Shown here: in pieces, positions 55,973 through 64,000 of the stretch
Numbering within the stretch: position 1 is the stretch's first letter
Layout of the letters: each line of letters starts with the position of its first letter
Assembly: GCA_016715885.1 (NCBI GenBank)
Contig: JADJXL010000015.1
Location: 186,001 to 250,000 of the forward strand
Length of the DNA: 64,000 nt
Reading direction: 5' to 3'
Source of the DNA: Polyangiaceae bacterium
GTDB lineage: Bacteria; Myxococcota_A; Polyangia; Polyangiales; Polyangiaceae
The notes under the pieces: generated by a model
The model's database searches: none
What the model was told of the DNA's origin: nothing
Seen by the model: the letters and a program-made list of their open reading frames with translations, nothing else
Translations under genes and position numbers: made by a program

Positions 55973-57397
55973 ATGAGCCTGGTCGGCCTGTTATTCGAGC
56001 TGAAACCGTTGCTCGAAGACCGCGAGCGCAACTTCGATCGTATCGTCGAGCTGCTTGAAAAACACCGCAACCTTGCCGAGTACGAGGTGGCGCGGTTTTA
56101 CGTCAGCCGCAATTGGCTCGACCCCATCTCCAAACGGCTCGCGAGCATCGATCCACGTGAACGATTGCGGGGCGTTCGGTTGATCCCACTATTGTTTGCG
56201 CGAGCAACGGCAGCTCAACACTTGCGTCGCATGGTCAAAGATGCGGACATGGCCGTTGCAAGCGCAGCGCGAGCAGCCGTTCACTCGCTTGGTATTGCCG
56301 ACGTTGCGCCGCCCGATCGGCGTGCGCCACCTCCGCGGTATCCGGGCCCTTCGGCGCTCGGAGGTTGGAATCCAAGCGGTTGGACATTTGGGCTGCACCG
56401 GGATCATTGGGCATTTCGAGCGAACAGGGCCAAGGCAAAGACGCCTCCGAAGGCCGACGTTCCCCCGCTCAAGACGCCGAAAGACCTCGCTGCGCTTTTG
56501 GGCGTCAAAGTCACGGCGCTTCGTTCGTTATCGCGTCCAGGCACGGGTCCAGGATCGGGTTACGTCGAATTTGAGATTCCCAAGCGCACGGGAGGCGTAC
56601 GGCGCATTTCGGCTCCGCGCATGCCGCTAAAGCGTGTTCAGCGCACCATTTTGGACCAAATCCTCGCCAAATTGCCCGCGCATCCGGCTGCGCATGGGTT
56701 TGTCGAAGAACGATCGACGGTGAGCAATGCTTCACCGCACGTGGGGGCGGCGATCGTCGTTCGTGTCGACATCGAAAACTTCTTCCCGACCGTGCATTAT
56801 CGCCGGGTCTTCGGCTTTTTCTTTCAGCATTACGGCGAAGAAGTGGCCAAAGCTCTGTCGCAGCTCACGACCCATAGGCCCAAATTGCCCGATGGAACCG
56901 TGGTTTGGCCGGGCGCATTGCCACAAGGCGCACCGACTTCGCCTGCCATTGCGAATTTGGTGTGCCGAAGGCTCGATGCGCGCCTCGCGGCGCTCGCCAA
57001 GAAAGCGTCCGCGAATTACACGCGTTATGCGGACGATTTGACCTTTTCGTTCCGCGATCCACCCGACCGATTGGGGCGATTTCTGTGGTGGGTCAATGCC
57101 ATTCTGCAGCAGGAGGGTTTTACCGAGAACGTCAAAAAACGCCGTATCATGCGCAAAGGCAATCGAATGGCCGTCACGGGCCTCGTCGTCAACGACAAAG
57201 TCGGAATTCCGCGCGAGGATCGCCGCAGGTTCAAAGCCATTCTCAACAATTGCCGCCATCACGGCGTCGAATCGCAAGCACGCGGAAAGCCAGACTTTGC
57301 TGCGTGGCTCCGAGGGTATGCCGCATATGCGCGAATGGTTCACCCGAAGCTCGGCGAAAAGTGGCAACGTGAAGTCGAGGAGCTGCTTGCCAAGTGA
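55973..57397 (+). CDS. Retron reverse transcriptase (myxobacterial type)
   Basis: A 474-residue RT that reverse-transcribes msd RNA. The fingers/palm carry VDIENFF (265-271), LPQGAPTSP, the active site YADD (352-355), the retron NAxxH motif as NASPH (252-256) and VTG (401-403). An N-terminal extension of about 165 residues, partly HEAT-like, matches the larger RTs of M. xanthus-type retrons, which are around 480 residues. The ATG at 55973 is chosen as the first in frame. The stop overlaps the PLP-enzyme start (GTGA). Confidence 0.93.
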   Translation: MSLVGLLFELKPLLEDRERNFDRIVELLEKHRNLAEYEVARFYVSRNWLDPISKRLASIDPRERLRGVRLIPLLFARATAAQHLRRMVKDADMAVASAARAAVHSLGIADVAPPDRRAPPPRYPGPSALGGWNPSGWTFGLHRDHWAFRANRAKAKTPPKADVPPLKTPKDLAALLGVKVTALRSLSRPGTGPGSGYVEFEIPKRTGGVRRISAPRMPLKRVQRTILDQILAKLPAHPAAHGFVEERSTVSNASPHVGAAIVVRVDIENFFPTVHYRRVFGFFFQHYGEEVAKALSQLTTHRPKLPDGTVVWPGALPQGAPTSPAIANLVCRRLDARLAALAKKASANYTRYADDLTFSFRDPPDRLGRFLWWVNAILQQEGFTENVKKRRIMRKGNRMAVTGLVVNDKVGIPREDRRRFKAILNNCRHHGVESQARGKPDFAAWLRGYAAYARMVHPKLGEKWQREVEELLAK

Positions 57398-58611
57398 CCA
57401 TTTCCTTTCCTGAATCTCATGCCGCCCGCGTACGTCCGTACTGGGAGCTTGATCCAGCCATTACATTTCTGAATCACGGGTCGTTCGGCGCTTGCCCAAA
57501 GCCCGTACTCGACGTGCAAACCGCATTGCGCGTGGAAATCGAGCGCGAACCGGTGCGTTTTTTCGCTCGCGCCCTGGAGACTCTTTTCCATGAAGCGTTG
57601 GAGGCACTGGCTGGGTTCGTCGGGGCCAATGTCGACGATCTCGCGTTCGTCAGCAATGCGACGACGGGGGTCAACACCGTTTTGCGATCGCTGTCGTTCG
57701 AGCCTGGTGACGAGCTTTTGACGACGGATCACGCCTACAATGCTTGTCGCAATGCGCTCGATTTCATTGCAGAAAATGCCAGGGCGCGCGTCGTCGTTGC
57801 AGCGATCCCATTTCCCATCGAATCACCCGATCAGGTCATCGCCGCGCTCATGGAGCGCGTCACGTCGCGTACGCGCCTCGTGCTCATCGATCACATTACG
57901 AGTCCCACCGGAATCGTTTTTCCTGTTGAAACGATTGTCCCGGAGCTAGAGAGCCGTGGAATCGACACCCTGGTCGACGGTGCGCATGCTCCAGGAATGA
58001 TTCCGCTCAATCTCGATGCGCTTGGCGCTGCATATTATACGGGCAACTGTCATAAGTGGATGTGTGCGCCCAAGGGCGCGGCATTTTTGCATGTTCGCCG
58101 TGACAAACAGGGTCGCATCAGGCCGCTCTCCATAAGCCATGGGGCGAACAGCCAACAAACAACTTTATCACGATTTCGCTTGGAATTCGATTGGACGGGC
58201 ACCATGGATCCGACTCCATGGCTCGCGATTCCGGCAGCGCTTCGGTTCATGTCGTCGCTGCTCCCGGGAGGCATGGCTGCCATTGCTCATCATAATCGCC
58301 AAACGGCACTGGCGGCGCGAAAGCTCTTGGCGGAAACGCTTGCATGCGCCCTGCCCGCACCTGATTCGATGATTGGCTCGATGGCGGCGATCAGCGTGCC
58401 GGACGCGAATGAAAGGGCACCTTTGGGCCTATTGGAATTCGATGCGCTGCAAGAAGGCCTATTTCAGCGCCATCGAATCGAAGTGCCGATCGTTCCGTTC
58501 CCGCGCTGGCCTCGAAGATTGGTCCGCATTTCTGCGCAAATCTACAACGATCCCGACGACTATCGACATTTGGCAAAAGCCCTCGTGACCGAGCTCGATG
58601 GGCGGACGTAG
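57394..58611 (+). CDS. Class-V PLP-dependent aminotransferase / epimerase-like enzyme
   Basis: A 405-residue fold-type I PLP enzyme. It begins with the family start FLNHGSFGACPKPVLD, has SNATTGVN for cofactor binding, DGAHAPGMIP with the PLP-contacting Asp, and the PLP lysine in NCHKWMCAPKGAAFL (Lys 221). Closest in general to isopenicillin-N-epimerase-like enzymes. The start is GTG overlapping the RT stop by four bases, so it should be translated with the RT. The substrate is unknown. The coupling suggests a retron accessory, but chance proximity is possible. Confidence 0.85.
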   Translation: MTISFPESHAARVRPYWELDPAITFLNHGSFGACPKPVLDVQTALRVEIEREPVRFFARALETLFHEALEALAGFVGANVDDLAFVSNATTGVNTVLRSLSFEPGDELLTTDHAYNACRNALDFIAENARARVVVAAIPFPIESPDQVIAALMERVTSRTRLVLIDHITSPTGIVFPVETIVPELESRGIDTLVDGAHAPGMIPLNLDALGAAYYTGNCHKWMCAPKGAAFLHVRRDKQGRIRPLSISHGANSQQTTLSRFRLEFDWTGTMDPTPWLAIPAALRFMSSLLPGGMAAIAHHNRQTALAARKLLAETLACALPAPDSMIGSMAAISVPDANERAPLGLLEFDALQEGLFQRHRIEVPIVPFPRWPRRLVRISAQIYNDPDDYRHLAKALVTELDGRT

Positions 58612-58620
58612 AGCGACGGA

Positions 58621-59175
58621 TCAGCTTTGCTGCGAGGGAAACGACGCGCCGCGTGCTCGTTCGAACATGCCGAGCACCGTGGACTGTGTGGGAAATCGAA
58701 TGGCGATCAAAATGGCTCCCGCGAGGAAAAACGGGGCGGTGAATGGCCGGGGATTTCCGAGTTGTGCCAAGACGAACCCGAAGAGAGCGACGGCTTCGGA
58801 CAGAGCGAGCGACAGAATGAGGGGCGTCATGAAGCAGGCAAATGCTTTGCCCATCGCAGCTTTCGGGTCCGAAAACACGACACGTTTGGGCATTGCATCA
58901 CGATAACGCCCGGGGAAAGCGCTCGGAGCAGCTTCCTCCTCCGTCTTGACGTCTGCCGCGCGGGCAGCCTGCTGATAGAGCCACCGTGGCAGCAAAAAGC
59001 TGGTAACGGCAATGGTCAAGGAGACGAACCCGAACACGGGCGGCATCATTGGATTCGGTTGCAAGGCAGGAGGCGTCTTCAGGAAGACGTACGCGATGAC
59101 CACATAGAGAAAGCATGCAGCGAGCAGCGCAAACCAGATGATGCGCATGGTCAGGAGAACAGGATGCGACCGCAT
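58621..59175 (-). CDS. Multi-pass membrane protein
   Basis: A 184-residue protein with four likely membrane helices (MRIIWFALLAACFLYVVIAY, MMPPVFGFVSLTIAVTSFLLP, MGKAFACFMTPLILSLALSEAVALFGFV, APFFLAGAILIAIRF). Start may be 59175 or the ATG at 59148 next to the first helix. Function unknown. Convergent with the PLP-enzyme gene. Confidence 0.7.
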   Translation of the reverse strand: MRSHPVLLTMRIIWFALLAACFLYVVIAYVFLKTPPALQPNPMMPPVFGFVSLTIAVTSFLLPRWLYQQAARAADVKTEEEAAPSAFPGRYRDAMPKRVVFSDPKAAMGKAFACFMTPLILSLALSEAVALFGFVLAQLGNPRPFTAPFFLAGAILIAIRFPTQSTVLGMFERARGASFPSQQS

Positions 59176-59226
59176 CTCGACGTCATATCATGAATGCGCA
59201 CCCGCATGTCAACATGAACGCGCCGA

Positions 59227-60084
59227 TCAATACCACGACGTGCGTGGCGGGCGCGAGGGACGCGAAGGGCGATCGCTAGGATTCGACGAATTGCGCTCGT
59301 CCGGGGTGTGGGGCGTGAGCAAGGGCGCGAGCCGGTGGTAATCGGCGAGCGGTGTTTGCACGAGGTTGTCGGCTTCGAGCGCTCCGAGAAACCTCGAGCG
59401 CACCATTCCGCTTTGCGTTTTGGGCACGAGGTTTTGAATGATGCGATTGGCTCGCGAGTCCTCGAGCGTCGCGGGCAACACGATCGCATCATTGAGGCAG
59501 CTCTCGGTGAATGCAATGGGCGTGAGTTTGTCGCCGGCGGGGCCCGCGTACCAACGCATTCTTTCGACCATGGCCCCGGAATCCGTTTCGTATGACGAAA
59601 CCGCCGTAATATCGGCTGTATCGAGGAGCACGGCTTCGACGGCGGCGCGATGTGAACCCACGAAGATTTGCGAAGCGAACGTACGCGACAAGTCAATGCC
59701 TTCGGCGCGTAATCTCGCCGCTGCGAGCAAATAACCTCCGGCGGACAAAGGATCCACCCACGCGGCCTTTTTGCCTTGAAGCATCGTAAGGTTCAATCGA
59801 GCGTTTTTTTTCGCGACGATGGCCGAATGGTATCTCGTGCGCCCTTCCCGCGCAATCGTGAATACGGCTTTCGCGGCAGGCAATTTGGCCGTCACTGCGG
59901 CCGGAGCCCAAACGATATGCGCAAGGCCGCTCTCCATACGTTCTTCGATGTCCGCATAACTCGTCGCAACATGTGTCGTCACCATTTCGCCGAGCTTTGG
60001 TTCGAGCGCGGTACGAATGAGCTCCGCGCGAGCCTCTGCTTTGGCCGATCCGAGCGATGGGGGCAGAACGAAGATGAGCGCCAC
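59227..60084 (-). CDS. PhnD-like substrate-binding protein without signal peptide
   Basis: A 285-residue protein with the fold of phosphonate/phosphate ABC binding proteins (SYADIEERMESGLAHIVWAPAAV, KKAAWVDPLSAGGYLLAAARL, FVGSHRAAVEAVLLDTADITAVSSY). It begins at GTG 60084 with no signal peptide and ends in a Pro/Ser/Arg tail, so it may be a cytoplasmic ligand sensor. It follows the FGE-like gene by 7 bases in the same operon. Ligand unknown. Confidence 0.75.
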   Translation of the reverse strand: MALIFVLPPSLGSAKAEARAELIRTALEPKLGEMVTTHVATSYADIEERMESGLAHIVWAPAAVTAKLPAAKAVFTIAREGRTRYHSAIVAKKNARLNLTMLQGKKAAWVDPLSAGGYLLAAARLRAEGIDLSRTFASQIFVGSHRAAVEAVLLDTADITAVSSYETDSGAMVERMRWYAGPAGDKLTPIAFTESCLNDAIVLPATLEDSRANRIIQNLVPKTQSGMVRSRFLGALEADNLVQTPLADYHRLAPLLTPHTPDERNSSNPSDRPSRPSRPPRTSWY

Positions 60085-60091
60085 AATAGGC

Positions 60092-61018
60092 CTATTTCCG
60101 CGGCTGCGGCGGGGTTACGCAACGAATGCCCAAAAACCCGCAACGATAGGTGACTTCGAACTTTCCCGGTCTGTCGGTACGCATCAAATTGGGCAAACCA
60201 TCACGCCAACTACCGCCGCGACCCACGCGATCTTTCGTTCGCGAATCTTGCCTGTTCGTCGTCCATTCGAAGACGTTGCCTGCCATTCCCAAAAGGCCGT
60301 CTTTGCTTGCGCCTTTGGGATGTTCGTTCACGGAACACGTGCTCGTCCGAGCGCCCGCGCCCGACCAGCAAACGTGATCTTTCGGAGGCTCGTTGCCCCA
60401 CGGATACATGCGCCCTTCGGCACCACCTCGAGCAGCCCATTCCCATTCTTCATCCGAAGGGAGGCGTTTGCCCCGGTACGTGCAATAATCGACGGCTTGT
60501 TTGAAATCCACGCACACCATGGGGTGGTCTTCTTTGCCGGCCTTCTTGTAGGTCGCTTCGGGAGCGCAGGTAGCAAAACTATCGGTGCATTTCTTGTCGT
60601 TGACGCACGTTTCGAATTCTTTTGCAGTGGTTTCGACCTTGTCCATGCACAGGTCGGGCACATTGGCGTCGATTTTCAATAATCCCATTTTGAAGTTACC
60701 GCCGGGGACGAATACCATTTCCGGCGGGCAGGGGCTTGCAGGTGCGGCTGGTGTTTCGGGTTTTGCGACGGCGGTTTCTCCGGGATCGGTCGCCGGTGGC
60801 GGCGCAGCCGGAGCATCGGCGACGCAAGCGCCGTTTTCGGCATGCGTTCCCGCGGCGCAGGTCGGAGGTGCAGGCTGCGCAGGCGTAGGTGCGGGCGTGG
60901 GTGTCGATGTTTTTGCAATCGTCCCCGTGTCCTGCGTCGAGCCTCCGCATGCCGCAAAAAATGCCAAAAGTACGGCCGAACCTGCCGTGATGACCGTCGT
61001 CTTTCCAAAAACGTCCAT
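60092..61018 (-). CDS. FGE-sulfatase-domain lipoprotein
   Basis: A 308-residue lipoprotein (signal VITAGSAVLLAFFAAC) with a Pro/Thr/Ala linker and a formylglycine-generating-enzyme-like domain: MVFVPGGNFKMG, LPSDEEWEWAARGG, YPWGNEPP, GMAGNVFEWTTN and GRGGSWRDG. The active Cys pair of true FGEs is not seen in the usual end motif. Such domains in myxobacteria often mediate binding. GGAGGA lies six bases before the ATG at 61018. Confidence 0.85.
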   Translation of the reverse strand: MDVFGKTTVITAGSAVLLAFFAACGGSTQDTGTIAKTSTPTPAPTPAQPAPPTCAAGTHAENGACVADAPAAPPPATDPGETAVAKPETPAAPASPCPPEMVFVPGGNFKMGLLKIDANVPDLCMDKVETTAKEFETCVNDKKCTDSFATCAPEATYKKAGKEDHPMVCVDFKQAVDYCTYRGKRLPSDEEWEWAARGGAEGRMYPWGNEPPKDHVCWSGAGARTSTCSVNEHPKGASKDGLLGMAGNVFEWTTNRQDSRTKDRVGRGGSWRDGLPNLMRTDRPGKFEVTYRCGFLGIRCVTPPQPRK

Positions 61019-61050
61019 GATCGATCCTCCAACCCCAATCGAGTCAGTCA

Positions 61051-61593
61051 TCAGTACATGACGATCGTCGGCGCTGCCGCACCTTCGATCCAATATTCTT
61101 GAAGCAAAAGGCCCGGTGAAACCATGGATCCGCCGTAGGTTTCACCAAATGAAAAAAATTCGAATACCCGACGATCGCCAGGACGAATGGGGAAAACGAC
61201 TTCAGCCGCTTCGGGAGCGGGTGCGCCGGCGGGCGGCTCGCGTAACCACATCGACACGCCCTTGAACGAACCGCCAAGCAATGAAATGGCGGTCGTGCGC
61301 GTGGAACAATGAACTTTGATCCAGGCCCGCACACGCCATGCGCGACAACCTTCGGCCCTGGGACCTCGGCGCGTCATACGCACGCGCGTTGCCGTTTGCC
61401 AATCGGATAATTTTGGAGTTTTGGTATCTTTGTCGTCGATGACGATCTTTTCGAAATCAATGGGTTTTTCTTCGTCCGTCGGACCAGGGTCGGCCGGGTT
61501 CGCACCAGCATCGGCGCGCGCAATCGAAAATGCCGCCAACGCGGAGATTCCTCCCACGATGAGACTTGCAAAAAGGGCTTGGCGCAGTTTCAT
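61051..61593 (-). CDS. Exported hypothetical protein coupled to the di-haem gene
   Basis: A 180-residue secreted protein with a signal peptide (ASLIVGGISALAAFSIARADA), an acidic linker and a beta-rich C-terminal domain (FFSFGETYGGSMVSPGLLLQEYWIEG). Its ATG overlaps the stop of the upstream di-haem gene by four bases. No family is recognised. Confidence 0.7.
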   Translation of the reverse strand: MKLRQALFASLIVGGISALAAFSIARADAGANPADPGPTDEEKPIDFEKIVIDDKDTKTPKLSDWQTATRVRMTRRGPRAEGCRAWRVRAWIKVHCSTRTTAISLLGGSFKGVSMWLREPPAGAPAPEAAEVVFPIRPGDRRVFEFFSFGETYGGSMVSPGLLLQEYWIEGAAAPTIVMY

Positions 61594-63821
61594 AATGTTT
61601 TCAGATAGGCCACGAGAGCCTCGCGGTCTTCGGCCGATAGAAGGCTGGTATTTCCCATACGATCCCCATTCATTTCAATGAGTTTTTCCAGGCTGCTCGC
61701 GCGACCGTCGTGAAAGTATGGCGGTCTCCCGCCCACATAACGCAGCGACGGCGTTTTGAATTCCTGATTCGATTCGTCATCGAATCCGGCGACGACGGGC
61801 AATTTCTTGAATGGGTACGATTCACGATCGGTGTAATTCGATTCGGGCACGTGACATTTGGCGCATTGCACGTCGCGCTTGTTGAAAATCTCTCGACCTC
61901 GGAGCTCTTGCTGCGTCAAATCGCGATTTTCACGCGGCGGCGGCACGAGTCCTTCGCGGGCGAAAATGGCAATGAGCGTCGCGCGACCAAGCCCCGCACC
62001 TCCAATGTTTTGCGGCATTCCGCCCCAGCGATGCAGTCCCATGCCCGCGCTGACGCGCGCTGCGAGATCCGGGCTTTCGCCATGCCAACCATACGGGCCC
62101 CGAGCGCCCACCATTCCAGCAAGCATGGGCGTTCGTCGAGGTACACCTTTCTTTTTCGCCAAATCGGGGATGTTTTCGTAGGTACCGACGAAATTCGTGT
62201 GCATTCCATCGACGGTATCGAATGTCGCTTCGTGCCATACGTGCCCGTCGTCTCGGCCGTCCGGATGACAACCGGCACATCCGAGCCCGCCGCTCACGAT
62301 GGGATCGGTCGCATTGTAAAAAAGTCGCTTTCCTTTTTGCGCCTCGACGGACAACGTATCTTCTGCAAAATGCACGAGCGACAAACGATCTCGCACGACG
62401 ATGGCGGTCTTGGGCGGCGGTGACAAATCGATTGCCACGACATCGTTCGTCGATCGACAAACCACGTATGCGGTGTTTTCATCTGCAGATAGCGTGATGC
62501 CCGATGGAGCACCGCATTCCGTGGCCGCGCCATATCCGGGGTCGTATTTTTGGCCGACCTGAAACATACGCACGATGGCCAGCGTCGGATCGAGGGCCAT
62601 GGCATCGAGCTCGGCGACGATATCGTCGCCTTCGCCTGCAACGAGCAGCGTATTCGTCTTGGCGCGATATACCATTGCGCGCGGTTGCGTAAATGGGCCT
62701 CGATCACGACCCGGAATGGATACGGGCGTATCCGCGGTCATGGTCAAATCGGCGACGGCGCTTTTCGACGCCGGTAAGCCTCCAAGGTGAATTGCGGAAA
62801 GTTGTTCCGGTGCGGCTTTTCCCGATTTGCCCGGAAGCAGCACCACATCGACCGTGGGTTGCCCGAACCAGGAACGTCTGGCAAGCGCGCCCACCGCGTG
62901 ACGAGCAAGAAATAGACGCTCTTCGTCGGGTGACAAGACGAGCGAATACCCCAGCGACGCGTGCAATTTTTTCCCCGATGGAGCTCGCACCGGCGAAGGC
63001 ATGACATTCATCGCTTGCACGACGGGACCACTCGCGTCGTCACGCACGATGGTTACATCCGGACCAACCAGATGACTCACGAGCACTTCGCCGTTTTCAC
63101 GCACGGCAATGCCTCGAGGCTCACGCGGCACGTCGACGGACCAGGCAACCTTGTTCGCCGAAAGATCCACCTTCGAGGCTTTGTGTGACCAGGCGCTCGT
63201 GACGAACGCCGCGGTCGCGTCGGGATTTACGGCAACGCCCCAGGCATCGGGCGGGAGCGCGATACGATTTGTCTCGACAAACTTTCCCGATGCGTCGGGT
63301 TGGAGAACGAGGAGCAGGCCGGGATCGCGAATCGTAACGAGAACTTTTGAGGACAAAGGAAGCACGGCGGCTGGCGCGCCAGGCATTTCGGTTGTCGCAA
63401 TGGCCGCATCCGGAGCGAGCGGCAAAGGGATCCGGCGCAGCGATTTGTGGTCTTCGTCGGCGACGAGCAAGGCGTCGTTGGCGAGGCTGCGAGCGATTGC
63501 GGCGCCTTGCCGGAAGCTCGGACCGAGCCGTGTCGGTGGCGATGGAGTGGCACTCGTCGCGCTTTGCTGGGCTGCGGTCACAGAAGCGGACGCAGCGGGA
63601 GCAGCGGCATCTGGAGGCGCGTCTTTTGGCGAAGTACACGCGAGGGGGGCCGGCGAGCACGCCGATTGCGATGAGAAAGGAGAAGCGACTCGAGGCCACG
63701 ATGATCGATGTATCGGATTGACTCGCGCGCGACAAGGGGCCCGTGCGAGACGGAGCAGCGCACTGCTCGCTCGCGTGCGAATTGTTCTGTGTGCAAAGAA
63801 CGCCGCGCCTCTGTCGAGCAT
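61590..63821 (-). CDS. Di-haem cytochrome c peroxidase-like protein with beta-propeller part
   Basis: A protein of up to 743 residues. The N-terminal part (about residues 105-470) looks like a YVTN-type beta-propeller (VAVNPDATAAFVTSAWS, LSADENTAYVVCRSTNDVVAID). The C-terminal part has two haem-binding motifs, CAGCH and CAKCH, with TPSLRYVGGRPPYFHDGR as in MauG/cytochrome c peroxidases. The first 50 residues look non-native: an alternative frame from about 63699 gives a signal-like ASSRFSFLIAIGVLAG, and one surplus base in the G-run at 63645-63650 would join it to PLACTSPKDAPP. The likely start is therefore near 63699. Confidence 0.75.
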   Translation of the reverse strand: MLDRGAAFFAHRTIRTRASSALLRLARAPCRARVNPIHRSSWPRVASPFSSQSACSPAPLACTSPKDAPPDAAAPAASASVTAAQQSATSATPSPPTRLGPSFRQGAAIARSLANDALLVADEDHKSLRRIPLPLAPDAAIATTEMPGAPAAVLPLSSKVLVTIRDPGLLLVLQPDASGKFVETNRIALPPDAWGVAVNPDATAAFVTSAWSHKASKVDLSANKVAWSVDVPREPRGIAVRENGEVLVSHLVGPDVTIVRDDASGPVVQAMNVMPSPVRAPSGKKLHASLGYSLVLSPDEERLFLARHAVGALARRSWFGQPTVDVVLLPGKSGKAAPEQLSAIHLGGLPASKSAVADLTMTADTPVSIPGRDRGPFTQPRAMVYRAKTNTLLVAGEGDDIVAELDAMALDPTLAIVRMFQVGQKYDPGYGAATECGAPSGITLSADENTAYVVCRSTNDVVAIDLSPPPKTAIVVRDRLSLVHFAEDTLSVEAQKGKRLFYNATDPIVSGGLGCAGCHPDGRDDGHVWHEATFDTVDGMHTNFVGTYENIPDLAKKKGVPRRTPMLAGMVGARGPYGWHGESPDLAARVSAGMGLHRWGGMPQNIGGAGLGRATLIAIFAREGLVPPPRENRDLTQQELRGREIFNKRDVQCAKCHVPESNYTDRESYPFKKLPVVAGFDDESNQEFKTPSLRYVGGRPPYFHDGRASSLEKLIEMNGDRMGNTSLLSAEDREALVAYLKTL

Positions 63822-63845
63822 TCGTTCGTAGCCAAAGTAACTTTG

Positions 63846-63873
63846 TTGACAGAGACCAAATTTCCCTTAGGGT
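63846..63873 (+). promoter_or_regulatory. Putative promoter of the last gene
   Basis: TTGACA (63846-63851) and TAGGGT (63868-63873) at 16-base spacing, about 110 bases before the ATG at 63984. The -10 match is weak. Confidence 0.4.
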
Positions 63874-63983
63874 TTACCCTTCGTCGGAAGTCCTGGAGCA
63901 CGACTGCGATGCGCGTCGGATAGGCATCTTCAGGACATCCAAGCGTTGCCCACGAGGCACATTCTTAACGGATCGAGGGAGAC

Positions 63984-64000
63984 ATGAAGACAATTCACTC
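63984..64000 (+). CDS. Start of a gene cut off by the window edge
   Basis: ATG at 63984 with GAGGGAGA immediately upstream, encoding MKTIHS so far. The rest lies beyond the window. Confidence 0.55.

Overview
The window is high-GC chromosomal DNA from a deltaproteobacterial myxobacterium, most likely of the Polyangiales/Sorangiineae type. The evidence is indirect: Ser/Thr protein kinases with Pro/Ala-rich extracellular tails, many lipoproteins with Pro/Ala/Gly linkers, an M. xanthus-style retron reverse transcriptase, and orphan lipoproteins with SBBP-type repeats. No taxonomic search was possible.

Layout. 0-15 kb is mostly housekeeping: tRNA-Pro, an ABC1/UbiB-family kinase, selD, a reverse-strand kinase / PEGA-like / beta-propeller lipoprotein operon, guaB, two tRNA-Ser genes, rplM-rpsI with a clear promoter and terminator, an M23 peptidase, a TPR protein and a DUF2062-methyltransferase fusion. 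15.4-21.6 kb holds three amidohydrolase-family proteins (two coupled, the second without its HxH motif), a small membrane protein and a lipoprotein. 21.6-27.3 kb is an integrated mobile element: overlapping small genes with an ECF-sigma-like protein, a Cas2/SinR-like small protein, an excisionase-like protein, repeat-containing proteins and a tyrosine integrase. 27.3-32.9 kb carries an ABC exporter, Ku and a hypothetical gene, all interrupted by one-base frameshifts, with an intact LigD-type ligase divergent from Ku (bacterial NHEJ). 33-38.7 kb has a P2-type cation ATPase operon and a DprA/SLOG-like protein with an AbiGi/DUF2971-like C-terminus, a candidate defence effector. 39.4-47 kb has the sulfate activation genes cysD-cysNC, a pentapeptide-like repeat protein, an alpha/beta hydrolase, exonuclease III and a MepA-like endopeptidase. 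47.3-50 kb has tRNA-Arg, tRNA-Lys and an ABC-F protein. 50-58.6 kb has lipoprotein/hypothetical genes, a HEAT-repeat protein fused to a degenerate aldo/keto-reductase domain, and then a retron: an msr-msd-like RNA locus bounded by perfect 14-nt a1/a2 repeats, its reverse transcriptase, and a class-V PLP enzyme whose start codon overlaps the RT stop. 58.6-64 kb is a reverse-strand operon of a di-haem peroxidase-like protein, a secreted hypothetical, an FGE-sulfatase-fold lipoprotein and a PhnD-like binding protein, followed by the first codons of a rightward gene.

The most interesting items are the retron neighbourhood (HEAT-AKR pseudoenzyme, ncRNA, RT, coupled PLP enzyme), the SLOG-effector protein at 37.5-38.6 kb, a dyad motif TCGGAC-N7-GTCCGA at 45.7 kb with a near-match inside the mobile element, a 27-nt-arm inverted repeat at 38.8 kb, and the cluster of homopolymer frameshifts at 27.7-32.5 kb, which may be assembly errors.
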